Assembly: GCA_027924585.1 (NCBI GenBank)
Contig: BSBM01000007.1
Coordinates: forward strand, 11,251,501-11,315,500
Length of the DNA stretch: 64,000 nucleotides
Source: Larix kaempferi
Taxonomy: Eukaryota; Streptophyta; Pinopsida; Pinales; Pinaceae
Direction of reading: 5' to 3'
The notes beneath the pieces are model-generated. The model was not told where the DNA came from and made no database searches. It saw nothing but the letters and a program-made list of their open reading frames with translations. Below are positions 12,701 to 24,623 of the stretch, piece by piece; position 1 is the first letter of the stretch, and each line of letters opens with the position of its first letter. The translations under genes and the position numbers were made by a program.

Positions 12701-13547
12701 CCATCATTTATTGTCTAAAAAACTAATTCTTGTAAAGTAGTGATTAGTTATTTGATTGTTATTTCAATATCAATGGGAAAGGCAGTTAGGGTTTGCTCAG
12801 GGAGCATTTTTGTATAAATTATGCATCCTGCAATGTAAAAATGGGTGGAGAGGAGGAAGATTCCCAAGAACGAAAGTGTCCATTCTGGGTTTTTGAAGTT
12901 GTTTCCATAAATTAATAATGATCTCAGAACTGAGAACATTTTTTACCAAAGATTCATGTGTTGTTTCAAAATTACAGTCTGTACTTTCCCTTTCTCTACA
13001 TGTGCATGTTACCTTCTTTGTTATGCCTTTCATCATGTCATTTTCTTCTATGCTTAGATGAACGTCTATATAGAATTGAGATTCATGTCATATGCCTCGA
13101 TTTATTCGCATCTGAGTGTCCATTTATTTCTCCAAAGTTAACAGTGGATTCATCTGAAAATCGATGCCCGTTGTTAATGGACTGTCTTTATTTCTTTCCT
13201 TGTCACCTGCAAAATCTCATTGACTGTAATAAAACAGCTATCTTTCCTTTGTATGAAACATTTGTTTGGCTGCTGATCTATTATTTTTCTGTTTCTTGAC
13301 TCCATTGCCCAATGATATCTTATTTCCTGTTTATCTAACCACTTCATTAAAAATCCTAAAGTTTTTATTTATTTTACAAATTGGCCATTGAATTTCATTG
13401 TCAAGCCGCTGTCGTGGTGACATTGGATGGCAGATTTACTGAGAGAGCCCTCTCTGGCTGAAGGAGGCCAACTTTCAGTCTAAAGATTGGTTTGAGGTTA
13501 CCTCGGGGTTTCTTTGATACAGCCCAAGGAAAATCCGAGTGCTAACA
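9773..13547 (+). repeat. T LTR copy 3 (3775 bp)
   Basis: Starts TGTTAGACACCAG and ends GTGCTAACA. One base longer than copies 2 and 4. The TATA box is at 11026-11033. No gene within. Confidence 0.62.
11026..11033 (+). promoter_or_regulatory. TATA box in T LTR 3
   Basis: TATAAAAG, same offset as in the other LTR copies. Confidence 0.5.
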
Positions 13548-13550
13548 TTT

Positions 13551-13568
13551 TGGCGCCATTGCCGGGGA
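13551..13568 (+). other. T primer binding site (copy 3, one mismatch)
   Basis: Same tRNA-Asp site with a G-to-A change at its eighth base (TGGCGCCATTG). Confidence 0.88.
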
Positions 13569-13586
13569 TCGAAGGTTTCATTTTCC

Positions 13587-13880
13587 ATGGGTATGAACGA
13601 CAAAGTTGCAAATTTGATTGTTGATGGTGAACAATGGTCAGATATCAAGAAGGATGTGCATCTTTCACCTGGCGACTCCATCTTCAAAGAATCCAGTTTT
13701 AAGAAATTTCATGGCGACTCCAGATTAAAGAAATCCAATTTTGCATTGGTTCACAGGCTAGTCTCCTCAGTTTTCAGATCAAAATCTACAGCTCCGGTAT
13801 TTCAAGATGGCCTCGTTATTAAGAAGGTATGCTCCTATGAGCAGGTCTCATATTCCCGGTTTTCCGAATCAAATTCCTAA
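13587..13880 (+). CDS. T short upstream ORF (copy 3)
   Basis: Third copy of the short frame, unbroken and the same length as in copies 1 and 2. Confidence 0.38.
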   Translation: MGMNDKVANLIVDGEQWSDIKKDVHLSPGDSIFKESSFKKFHGDSRLKKSNFALVHRLVSSVFRSKSTAPVFQDGLVIKKVCSYEQVSYSRFSESNS

Positions 13881-14667
13881 AATAGATTGGCAATCTTATT
13901 TGCCTAAATTCAGAGATGAAAACAGTGATAATGCTGCTTTACATTTAATCAAATTTCATGCACATGTACACAAATTTAAGATTATGTTTCATGAGGACTG
14001 TCTTATGAAGATGTTCATGGCTTATTTAGAATGAAAAGCAAGGGATTGGTATGAAAGTTTAAGACCTGGAAGCTTGTTTTCTTTAAAGGATTTTCACATA
14101 GCATTTTATGAGCATTATACAATAGATTTTCCAGCTTTGTCTTTAGTGGAAAATTGTTGTGATCAGTTTGAGGGTTTCATACAATACCTTGAAAGTATTG
14201 ATGAATATCTGGAAGGTATGAATGATGAAGACTTGTCTGAAATATTTTATCGTTTTTCTTCGCAAGTCCATGGCCATGATGATCGAGAGGAGTTTGCTGT
14301 AGATGAGATCAGTAAAGAATTCATAGTAGTTTCCCGTGATTCCTCTTTGAAAACAAAGGTTGAATCATCCGCTCCTTCGTATACAAATGAAGAATGCATT
14401 CAGCATCAATCTGCAGAAGAGAAGGAAAATGATAGTTGTTTGATTCAGAAAATGCACAAGCCACCTCCTCTTTTAACAGAAGAAGAAATAGATCGGCTCC
14501 TGCAGAGTCATGCTACGACCCCTACTTATACAGATTTGCAATGTTCACATATTCCGGGATATGTAAGTGAATATTCTTCCATTTTTGGGCATATAAATCT
14601 GAATTTGAATGATGACAATCATGATGATTTTATGAAGGAATCCATTTATGAGGACGATCCGCCGTAA
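13807..14667 (+). pseudogene. T gag-like protein, copy 3, broken by TGA
   Basis: Same frame as copies 1 and 2, but the Gly codon of the YLEGKARDW motif is TGA at 14032-14034 (GGA to TGA). This leaves a 75-residue N-terminal piece; the rest stays open to the usual stop at 14667. It is the only one of the three copies with a nonsense change. Confidence 0.8.
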
Positions 14668-14677
14668 GGAAATTAGC

Positions 14678-17600
14678 TGTTAGACACCAGTTTCTTTCAT
14701 TAACAAGATAGAGCTGTCATATTTAATGATCTTGCAGAATGTTCGTTGTTTGAGGATACTTTAGAGTATGAGGTTAATCATTCATTTCTGAAAAAGAATG
14801 TTAAGGAAGAAAGAACATTTCAGTTCTCCCGTCAAATTGTAGAAAATCGAAGGTACTTCAAATAAAATGTATCTTCTTTGATCCTATAGTTGAGTATATG
14901 AAGAAATTTCTCAGTTTCGATTTGTAGCTAGGTTTTTATTTTGAGAATAAAGATTATCAGTGGTTGCCTATATTGTCATATCTTCTGTTATTGGCTTATT
15001 TCGAACACGGCAAAGGAGTTAGACTGTTTGAAAACCTAATGGATTGGCTACATTGGTGTTTCCAAATTACTTGATTGATGGAAAGTATTTGACATTCTAA
15101 AAGTAGGGTAGGTAGGAGAAATAAGTTTGCCAGGCAAATAGTTTTCAGTATGTGAGTTTTCAGTTTTCTATAGTTAAATGGTTTTCAGTTACAGTTTTGG
15201 ATGGAGGACTGGTTACAGGATACAGGATACAGGTTACAGGTTGCAGTTGTCAAGGTTGGGAGCCGCCCAATGGTCAGGCACATGGTCTATGGTGTTCTTT
15301 GCTGCCTCACTGGGAGGACAGCATCCCCAGTAGGAGCCAGTTGTTGGCACTCCATAAAATTTTGTGCCTAAATGTTTTCTGACGGCGTTATTCATCTTCC
15401 GGCAACTTTGTCGGTGCAAAATAGAACATTTTTCATGGCAGGAGGTTTTCAAGCTTGGTCGAGAAAAAGAACATTTGTCTTCGGGTACAAACACCATGGT
15501 TGTAAAAGAAAGTAGAGGTTCTATACGCTCAAGAAACTCATGCTTTGAAATTTTTATGAAAAGGCCCAGCCTAAATATCGATTCTGTGAGAAAGTTATAA
15601 GTCTTTTAATATTTCTATAAAAAGCCAACTTTATGAAGAGGGGTTTTTTTATTTGTATGATATAGCTTATGATTAGAAAACCTTATGGATAAGGCCCTCA
15701 ATCTCCATGGAGCCGAAGTTTCATCTTTTAAAGACAACATAGATTTCTTTTTAATGTTTTAGTTTGGGTGCAAAATAAAAGTTGGAGCGAAATATACTCG
15801 CGCCCAACACCGAGGGCTCATCACGGGACCGAGTGCCAAGCCTTGAGGGCCCTACAGATCTCATATCCTACATCGTACATGAGCCTACCAATCCTTTATT
15901 ACTTGATGTATATTGAAGGCGTTGAGGAATATAAAAGGTAAAAGAACCTTTTCTGTTTTACATGTGGGATAAGTTCCCCATAAGAAAAAATAATAAGAAA
16001 CGCAGGCCGCGAATGGATATTCAAGTCAACACTTTGATTTTAGATTCTAGGTCACACGATGGGGATGCTACGAATTCTATCACCATCGATATCAGACACC
16101 ATTCAGGTGATGTGGCTTTATGAAATCGTAAGAGCAACAATGAAAGGCATTTTCAGACTCGTCAATACAAGGTAAAACCCCTGAAATAAAATCTTGCGTT
16201 TGTCTGATAGAGCACCAAATTTTAAAAAGAAATATCAAAACCTTGTGTCTAAAAACTAGTTTACAAAGAAACTCGACGTCGTCTTGGAAATAGAAGAGGC
16301 AAGTGACTCTTATGCAGCAGCATCATCTACCTTCGTCCCTGAAATAACCATTTAGTGAGAACGTGAAGAAGAAATCGGCATCCTGATGATAGATTTGAAG
16401 GAGAGGAACAAAGTTTAATGATATTTGAAGAAGGACGGTGGAGATACATATAGTTGTTGGTGCAGGTGCTACAAGCAGATCTATAGATGCAAGCAACTTA
16501 TTAAAACCTATGGTCGAACGTCAAAGATTACGTTGTATTGGAGTTACAACTTATGCGGAAATTTGATGCAAGTGGATTAAAGAAGGAAATGGATGGAGTT
16601 CTATTGATGGAGCTTGAAAACAGTTATAGCACATGACAAGTTGTTTACACACCAGATAAAGGGGAGGAAGATCGACGGCTCTCTATTTATCCCGCATTGT
16701 TTACATGCACGCCAGATAACGACGGTTGGTGGAAGTGGTAAAAAACCACTATCTAATGTGTCCATTTCTAATGCATCCGCATATGTGAAAAATTGTATTG
16801 CAAACCACTCAACACCCGTGCGATACCATCCATTGGAAATGTTATAAAAAGGTAAAGTTGCCCATTTTTAGCAATTTGTTATTATATTGACCGGAGTATC
16901 AAAAATCCCAAACCCTCACGCCGAACTGTGGGCTAAAAGTTTGAAATACAAAAAGATAAGACGCCATTTGTCAAGGAGCCGGCAAGTCTGTTGCAGCGTT
17001 GAAGTCTAAGAGAAGCAAAAGAAAATAGATCTTTTTCTTTGAATTGGTTTTTGAAAGTGATTTTCTGACCAATCCATTTCATGTGATGTATATTGGAAAA
17101 AGTTCTTGGAGAATGATGCAACACATTCAAGCGAAATGGCCTTGCCGGGAAGCAATTTTACAACCTCAACGTATTGTACATTATGGCCCAATAAAACCAG
17201 CTGTCTTGCAAATCAGAATCTCACCGTTCTTATTCTTGGTGAATGGGGAAGCTCTTTAAGCCCTAAAAATTCAAAATAGTTTCAAGAAAACCTAACAGAT
17301 ATGGATATCAAGATCAAAGGTATGTTGAAACTAATCGAAGAGGATGCAGATTTATTTCCAAACGGGCAGAGATGTTCTACAAAAAAACTTGTACATTTGG
17401 TCAAAGAGTTTTTTAGAGCATATCGAGCTTTAGCAGAATGATGTGACCACATCTCTGAGGAGCCGCGCCTAAATACATTATAGCATGGTAGAGGCAACTC
17501 ATCAATCTCCTAAAAGTCGATAGTCGAAGAAATGAATAATTAAAGGCAACTGACAACCATCTTCTAACTTCCGAAGATATGACAAAACAAATATTCCATA

Positions 17601-18451
17601 TTTTCCATCATTTATTGTCTAAAAAACTAATTCTTGTAAAGTAGTGATTAGTTATTTGATTGTTATTTCAGTATCAATGGGAAAGGCAGTTAGGGTTTGC
17701 TCAGGGAGCATTTTTGTATAAACTATGCATCCTGCAATGTAAAAATGGGGGGAGAGGAGGAAGATTCCCAAGAACAAAAGTGTCCATTCTGGGTTTTTGA
17801 AGTTGTTTCCAGAAATTATTAATGATCTCAGAACTGAGCAGATTTTTTACTAAAGATTCATGTGTTGTTTCAAAATTACAGTCTGTACTTTCCCTTTCTC
17901 TACATGTGCATGTTACCTTCTTTGTTATTCCTTTCATCATGTCATTTTCTTCTATGCTTAGATGAACGTCTATATAGAATTGAGATTCATGTCATATTCC
18001 TCGATTTATTCACATCTGAGTGTCCATTTATTTCTCCAAAGTTAACAGTGGATTCATCTGAAAATCGATGCCCGTTGTTAATGGACTGTCTTTATTTCTT
18101 TCCTTGTCACCTGCAAAATCTCATTGACTGTAATAAAACAACTATATTTCCTTTGTATGAAACATTTGTTTGGCTGCTGATCTATTATTTTTTTGTTTCT
18201 TGACTCCATTGCCCAATGATATCTTATTTCCTGTTTATCTAACCACTTCATTAAAAATCCTTAAGTTTTTATTTATTTTACAAATTGGCCATTGAATTTC
18301 ATTGTCAAGCTGCTATCGTGGTGACATTGGATGGCAGATTTGCTGAGAGAGCCCTCTCTGGATGAAGGAGGCCAAATTTCAGTCTAAAGATTGGTTTGAG
18401 GTTACCTCGGGGTTTCTTTGATACAGCCCAAGGAAAATCCAAGTGCTAACA
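14678..18451 (+). repeat. T LTR copy 4, terminal 3' LTR (3774 bp)
   Basis: Last LTR of the array, TGTTAGACACCAG to TGCTAACA. Its end abuts CCCGT, the likely target duplication (18452-18456); the matching copy would be left of the window. The TATA box is at 15930-15937. A long reverse frame crossing its right edge is only the antisense of the LTR joined to the B ORF. Confidence 0.68.
15930..15937 (+). promoter_or_regulatory. TATA box in T LTR 4
   Basis: TATAAAAG at the conserved offset. In the terminal LTR this promoter would read out into element B. Confidence 0.45.
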
Positions 18452-19143
18452 CCCGTAATCCTTGCTATGAGGTCAATAGTGATGTTAAACTTAAAATCGA
18501 GCCAAATGTATCCCTGGTGCATGCAGGAAAGTAGCGTATGCACCACAGCCTTGAACTCCTTGCTTTGGCCCAAATGCGGGATTCTTAGTAGGTTGAGAAG
18601 ACCCACCTGGGCTAACGGTACCACCCAGTTCATAGGGACAATTTCTGCTTTCTTTGCGGCTTCATCCTTTCTGTATGTATATCTATTTGTCTGCAAGAGG
18701 GGAAATTTCTCAGCATCCATGAGATTAAAATCAGTAAGCCTGCATTCCATGATCTTACCAAGCAAATATTCCTTTGTCCGTACCCTCTTCGACATCGACG
18801 ACATTGGAATGCCATATTTTGGATTCTTCTCCAGTTGCAATTCTGGGGCATAACTCTTCTGCGGACTGATATATTCCGGGATAACACAAATTGGTGTGGG
18901 TGGGTTCCCTCGTGGAACCACCTTTGAGGTAGCTAGTGTCTTTGGCTGCTGCAGATCTACCTCTGGATGTTTATCCTTCTTCTGCTGGTGCCACTTGTTT
19001 GGTTTCGGGCCCTTAGATGGTCTTGGCGTCTCTGGTGTCTTCTGCTTCGGTGGTGACTTCATTATTTTGCTTAAACTAGAGCATTTGAATGTGCCTAGGA
19101 TCTCGTCTAAAGTATGCTCGTCGAACATAAACGCAATGGGCAC
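18452..19143 (-). pseudogene. B 3' extra ORF (aORF), N-terminal part, cut by array T
   Basis: About 230 codons open from MPIAFMFDEHTLDEILGTF. First comes a basic, Pro/Lys-rich stretch (PKQKTPETPRPSKGPKPNKW), then a conserved block: VGLLNLLRIPHL, EFKAVVHTLLSCMHQGYIWL, NITIDLIARITGVS. The same block is found in element A (LGLLNLLQMPHF, VVVHVLLTCVHERFLWL, 38640-38800), downstream of the integrase, so this is the family's extra ORF. It breaks at ITGVST where T inserted. The function is unknown; position and strand fit an added structural or regulatory protein. This part has no stop codon. Confidence 0.75.
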
Positions 19144-19987
19144 TAGTGCTTCTTGCTGCTTCGGCTCTTATGCTATAAAATTTCAAATTCACAGTAAAAT
19201 GCATAAGGACGAGTGTGCGGGTATTTATAAACTCTTTACCTGATTGTGTGTCCATTAATGGCTCATTGGGAAATTAGTTGTTATATCAGTTTAGCAAATC
19301 CTGGATGGATCTCTACCTTCCGTGATATAAAATGTGCTGGAAACGGCTAGATTAGGCATTAAATGCCAGTCCCACTGGATGAGATCCTACTGGATCGCCG
19401 ATATTTCTCCACCTTTTCTTACATCCTGTCAGATTAACTTTCTTTAATTGCTAAGGTGTAACAGAACTGCCAGGTTGTCTGATAGCCGATCAAAGATTAA
19501 ATGCCAAGTCCATTCGTCAGATCCAGTTAGAATCTTGATCATTTCATTCTTTATTACACTCGACTGGATAGGATATTCTTTAAATGCAGAATTTGGTCGG
19601 TGCCGCCACTTGGATAACGATTTATTATCCGGTCGATAGTTGTCACGATCACCTTTCCTTGTCATGATTTGTTGGTGGTGCTAACATTATGGCGTGAGTT
19701 CCACATGTGTTTCTTTATGTCTTTGTTGTGCAACTTCAGTTGTACCATATCCCTTTGGACACCACTTCTCACTTTCTGCCTTTTTTCCTTTGTCATTTGA
19801 GCTGCGCAGTGAGCGTCCCAACTTCCTACATAGCTCTCCCCCCCCCTTTTTTTTCACCCAACTTCAGCTGTGCTGCGCGGTACATATGCCTTCTTTCGTC
19901 GAATTTCACGCACAGACTCTTTACAATCTCTAGTGCCCACTTTCAATTGTACTTGACACTTGGAAATTTTCCCTTTTGCTAAGTCAT
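19144..19987 (-). other. B spacer between pol and extra ORF
   Basis: No gene is supported. It holds a C-run followed by a T-run (19842-19856) and a CTGTGCTGCGCGG block. Element A carries a related A-run and CTGCGCAGCGCAG block in the same place (37570-37600). This looks like the untranslated linker carrying whatever signal expresses the extra ORF. Confidence 0.6.
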
Positions 19988-20186
19988 TTACAGGCTCTGC
20001 GAAGATGGACTATCCCGATAGGGTTTTAGTCTACTTCCATTGACTAGGTCGGGTAAGTTATCTCCTGCTAATGTGGCTAATTGAGTGGTGCACCATTAGT
20101 AACATGCATAACAGTATATGGGCCAAGCCAATGCATTTCAAACTTTCTAGGAAACTTCATAAACTTGCTATCATACAGGAGGACTA
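19988..20186 (-). pseudogene. B integrase C-terminal end
   Basis: Continues the frame interrupted by [28 protein letters not shown], matching A at 37335-37410 ([22 protein letters not shown]). This is the post-core GPY/F segment of gypsy integrases. One frameshift near VTNGA; the end is the TAA at 19988-19990, matching the A stop after QNPV. The last five bases (20182-20186, GACTA) are the target duplication of C. Confidence 0.82.
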
Positions 20187-22213
20187 TGTAATATCCTTGG
20201 GAATATTTGACCAAGATATTAACTCTAACTTCATATTTTTATAATAAAGTTCACTAGTTAAATTTTTTAATAATTCTTTTAAACCAAGCAAAAGGTCAGT
20301 GATGGGGATGGAGACAGAATCTGAGTATGGTGGGATGAAATTTCAGTTTTGTAATTTTTATGGGGAAATGTGCAGCAACAAATAATAACATCAAAGGGAG
20401 ATTCCTAAGCACAAAGCACTGGGGCCATTTATGTTTCGGACATCAGCTACCGCTAAAGCCTACCGCAAAGCTTCATGGGAAAACCAACATATGCTTACTA
20501 GAATGTGTGGGTACAAAAATGATTTATGATAGTATAATAGGTTCAATGGATAGAATGAGCAGCATTCAAAAGGATTGGGGAAGAGTAGGATTGGTTTGGA
20601 AGTTTTAGGCCCTGTCGGGATGAAGAGTTAGTCAAAATGAAATATTTACAAATAGGGATTAAAGCCTCCCAAATTATTTATGTAGGGACTGATATAGCTA
20701 ATATGATGTGTTATTGACCTCCTACAACTTACAGAAAGTAAATCTAACATTTAGAACAAATTTGGCAGTCATTCTTGCAAAACTAGTCAATTAACAATGC
20801 TCAATGAGCTAGTCTTCCAATCTGAGTTAATAAATGAATTGATTTAATTAAATGCTCTGTTCTGAAATATTAATATGCTCTAATATAATTTAATTAACAG
20901 TATCAAGTTGAATTATTACTCACTGAACCAAGTTTGTACTCTTTAATTAGCTCCTCATCAGTACAATGTCTTGTACACTAGAAAACCCCCTCGTAGGGCC
21001 ATAGAATGACTGGAAGAAGAGATGTATTGGCTAAATATCTATTATGAAAGTGTACTCTTGTCTTCAACGGGTCTAAAATAGTGTATGGAGTTTTACTGGG
21101 CTTCCTGAGCTTCAATGGGCGCATTCAATTAACTGGAACTACACACATGCGCTCATTAACACATAAAATCTTGGCTTCGGTGAAAATGGTTGTATCTCAG
21201 TCATCCAAACAGGTCTCAAATCCCAAAAATGATCAGAAGTGATGAACCCGAAACCTCTATTTCGACCCTTCAATGTTTTCTGCTCCGAATGTACCCTGTA
21301 TGATGATGAATCCTTGTAAGCTTGGATTCTTCTTAGTATTGGATTATATGGACCTGCATATCAGATCTCCATGGATGCAAATCCTGAGAGAATATTAGAG
21401 AAGAGAAGTAGAATAGAAGAATAGGGCACATCACCCATTAATTAGCTTGGGAACATCACCAAACCTTGAGAAGCTAAAATGCTTCACTCATAAACTCACA
21501 ATGACAAAAGTTATGAAATGGAGTTGGTTGGCTTCTTTTATAAACTTCATGATGACCTGCTGAGCAAGTTGAAGAGCTTGGTGACCTATGAGAATAGGTC
21601 ACCCATGAGTAGACATACTTTCCTTTATTTTTCCTTACAATCTTTTCTCCTTTAGAAACTGTGCCCCCCTTTGTCTCCATATGTTTCATGCTTTGTAAAA
21701 GATGCTTGATTTGTAAACTGGACTCATTTTTGGAAACTACGCCCTCCTTTTGCTTTCTCTAGTTGTTTCCATTTTCTTGCTTTTAGAAACTCTTACACCT
21801 TTCCTTCTTTTTTTCTTTTCCTAAATCCACAAATTGATTTAGCCATATTTCTAGTCCATTCACCAACCACTTGGCACATTTATTAGAAATAATCATTTAA
21901 ATAAAATAGTACAACTCAAAAATAATTTAACTTAGCAATTAATTAATTATCCAGTAATTAATTAATTATTATGGTGCAATGCCTCCAAAAATATCTCCAT
22001 TAATTAAATGATAAATCCATTACTGTCGTAGATCCGTAGCTTGGGCATTAATATCTTCCAGGAGCCCACCTCATCCATTTAATACCAAAATACAACCTTA
22101 GGCATCTTCCATAAGATATTTTCCATACTTGTTCATCAATTAAATACTTATTGCCTAGGTGACTTAGGCCAAAATTACCCCATGGACCATAGCACAAATA
22201 TGGGGATATGACA
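20187..22213 (-). repeat. C 3' LTR (2027 bp)
   Basis: Pairs with 26545-28633. It lacks about 60 bases present in the right copy (right copy about 27566-27630), which explains the shorter length. AT-rich, with no gene. Confidence 0.88.
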
Positions 22214-22226
22214 GTCCTCTCTTCCC
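22214..22226 (-). other. C polypurine tract
   Basis: On the minus strand GGGAAGAGAGGAC directly precedes the 3' LTR start TGTCATATCC, the position needed to prime plus-strand DNA. Confidence 0.75.
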
Positions 22227-22545
22227 AAGATTGCTTGTCCTCAAGCAATGTTAGGATTCCACCAAGCTTCTGCTGCACCCCTCTGATTTTATTTGTCCCC
22301 ATCCACTTAACAATTTGAAAATTAAACTTGGGGCCTTCAAAAATATCTAAATAAAATATAAGATGACTATGAAGAATAAACTGCACTGTAAACTCTAACT
22401 GCAATAAATCATGAACAAAAATCTTAACCCCATTAAGATAACTGAGTAGAATTCCTAGATCCCACAGCTTCCTCTGCAAGGACCCAAACTTTTCTGCCAC
22501 CCGTAGGAATTTGTCACTCCAAGGAATCCTTGGATCCCATTGTCT
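22227..22545 (-). other. C 3' internal segment, no clear gene
   Basis: C-specific sequence between the J LTR and the C 3' LTR. On the minus strand it keeps an open stretch (VAEKFGSLQRKLWDL, then hydrophobic, ending ILTLLEDKQSWEE) with no domain I recognise. The GAGGACAAGCAAT block just before the purine tract resembles the 3' end of some gypsy elements, hinting that C itself may be gypsy rather than copia. That is weak evidence. Confidence 0.45.
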
Positions 22546-23140
22546 TGTTAAATTTTGAGCATTAATTTACAATACTCTAGGATATTTACAAAGAGAATAA
22601 CATGTACAGTATATCAATGCATATCAATCATAACAAGCATGTCAATCATCACAAGAAGCAAAAGCATGAGAGACAATAGACACACAGAGTTTCCGTCGGG
22701 AAAACCCTAAGGTGAAAAACCCCACAAATTCCTCAAAGATAGATAGAGCAATAGCTCAACCAAAGTACAAGAGATAGACTCCTCTTAGCAGTTGATCCTC
22801 CTCCTCACAAGTGCGCCACTTTCCAAGTGAAGGAAGAATGAGTTTCTGAGTGATCCAAATAAAGATCTCCCGATCTCTATTTATACTTGTTCTGTTTTCC
22901 GAATAACCTTATGGGGCCAACATGTCTATCTAGGTACATAAACCACATATTACATAAATCAGGGCCAACCCCACACATCGTTGTCTAATAACTCATCGGC
23001 AAGTTAACACACTTGCGACACTTGTCAATACACATGATGACACTACTATATAGAGGAATGACACATATCTATAGGAGTAGAGTAATATATAAATGAACTA
23101 CATGGATGAAATACATTCCAAAGTTACATATACATCAACA
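22546..23140 (-). repeat. J copia 3' LTR (595 bp), embedded in C
   Basis: On the minus strand it runs from TGTTGATGTATATG to ATTTAACA (TG...CA) and is preceded by a polypurine tract. A TATAAATAGAGAT box reads on the minus strand near 22875. It is the natural 3' LTR for the copia pol upstream (24624 onward). No partner 5' LTR exists in C, so J is 5'-truncated. Confidence 0.75.
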
Positions 23141-23149
23141 CTCCCTCTT
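23141..23149 (-). other. J polypurine tract
   Basis: Minus strand AAGAGGGAG adjoins the J LTR start TGTTGATG. Confidence 0.7.
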
Positions 23150-23554
23150 AACTAGGAAGGTATTTCTCGACACAGATATGCTAGCACAAGTCTTCTTCTC
23201 TGGATCATCGTTCTCGATGCATCGTCATCATCAACGTCACTACTGCTACTATCTCAACCAATCTCTGAATCTATTCGTCATAGGAAGTTATACAGAGCTA
23301 GTCCTTTTTCATACTCGATGTAGGCCCACTACCTGTAGGTCTTCATCATCTATGTGAATGGTCTGATACAGGTGGTCTCTCAGGACTAATTTTATGTGCT
23401 GATGCAATACTTGACAAGAGAATCCCAGGAACATTTTTGTGCCTAAGCATGACTTGCAAGATCTCCTAGGACTCATTACATGCATCCCCTTCACAATACC
23501 TTTAAAGAGCATCCCAAGAACATTTATGTGCCGTAGCATGACCAACAAGATCTC

Positions 23555-23935
23555 TAAAGAGCATCCCAGGACTTATTACGAGCACATAGCTCAACCTATC
23601 GGATCTCCAGGACTGATTACATGTGAATAGTCAATACCTTTAAAGAGCATCCCAGGAACATTTATGTGCTGCATCATGACTGGCAAGATCTCTAAAGAGC
23701 ATCCTAGGACTTATTACAAGCACACAGCTCAACCTATCGGATCTCCAGGACTGATTACATGTCGTCGTAGTAATACCTCATCCCAAGACTGATTACGAGC
23801 ACATAGCTCAACCTATCGGATCTTTGAGGACTGATTACATACTACATAGCAATACCTCATCCCAGGACTGATTAAAAGCAAACAGCTCAACCTATCGGAT
23901 TTCTGAGGACTGATTACATGCTATTTGCACAACCT
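23555..23935 (-). repeat. Degenerate ~79-bp minisatellite in J 3' UTR
   Basis: AGCTCAACCTATCGGAT recurs at 23588, 23726, 23805 and 23884 (spacing 138, 79, 79), each copy followed by GAGGACTGATTACAT or CCAGGACTGATTACAT. Partial copies of the GGACTGATTACA core extend left to about 23380. Confidence 0.8.
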
Positions 23936-24314
23936 GCCACATATCATCTCTGACCTCCAAGTATCAACCTGATACTCATGATCTAACTGGTCATCATCGC
24001 ACGAAGCATCATCTTGATGCTCATGATGATATTGATCATCATCACTGTACCGTCCTGATACATATCATCTGGAGCAACATCCTGAAGCTCATCATCATGA
24101 TCATCTTGATCATACAATGCATCCACCTGATGCATACCAAGTATCTACCTGATACATATCACCATACATGATCCACCTGATCATACAATGTGTCCACCTG
24201 ATACATACATAGATACATGATCCACACAATGTATCCACTTGATATATATCAACATACATGATCTACCTGATCATACACAGTATCCACCTGATACATATAC
24301 AGATACATGGTCCA

Positions 24315-24510
24315 AGCATCCAACATGATGCATATACAAATACATATAAATGATCCAATTGATCATATCCAGCATCCAACGTGATGCGTACATACATATA
24401 CATATAAATGATCCAACTGATCATATCCAACATCCAACATGATGTGTATACATACATATACATATAAATGATCCAACTAATCATATCCAACATCCAACAT
24501 GATGCATATA
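24315..24510 (-). repeat. ~58-bp minisatellite in J 3' UTR
   Basis: CATCCAAC blocks start at 24317, 24373, 24431 and 24491 (spacing 56-60), each followed by TGATG, an ACATACATATACATATAAAT stretch and GATCCAACTGATCATATCC. Looser relatives extend left to about 24130. Confidence 0.82.
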
Positions 24511-24623
24511 CAGAGCAGTAACTGGAGCATTTCCCTAATGCTCATCATCTGATGCTTACATCCACAGCCATGTGAAGGATCCTCCTTCCAACATGCTTGG
24601 AATGGCTTCAGCAATTGTGTTCA

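Larger units (their letters stand above)
1..18451 (+). mobile_element. Array T: tandem multimer of a non-autonomous LTR retrotransposon
   Basis: The same 4904-4905 bp unit repeats from the window start. Matching landmarks recur at constant spacing: LTR ends at 3738, 8642, 13547 and 18451, and primer sites at 3742, 8646 and 13551. Order is LTR, internal, LTR, internal, LTR, internal, LTR. The array stops exactly where an LTR would end (TGCTAACA at 18444-18451); the next base is coding sequence of element B, so the array behaves as one integrated element. Copies differ by a few percent (about 8 changes in the first 200 bp of LTRs 1 and 2). No protease, RT, RNase H or integrase is seen, so enzymes must have come from elsewhere. 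Unequal exchange between LTRs, or insertion of a concatemer, would make this shape. The left end lies outside the window. Confidence 0.88.
23150..24623 (-). other. J long 3' untranslated region
   Basis: Nearly 1.5 kb between the RNase H stop and the polypurine tract, unusually long for a copia element. It is filled with two families of short tandem repeats (listed separately) and an ATCATC/GATGAT-rich stretch at about 23990-24120. No coding sequence is supported. Confidence 0.65.

Noticed and set aside
18379-19143. A single 254-residue protein across the T/B junction
   Set aside because: Its last residues are antisense T LTR; only 19143-18452 belongs to B.
23350-24510. CRISPR-like array
   Set aside because: Repeats are degenerate, contiguous and without regular unique spacers; the setting is a plant retroelement UTR.
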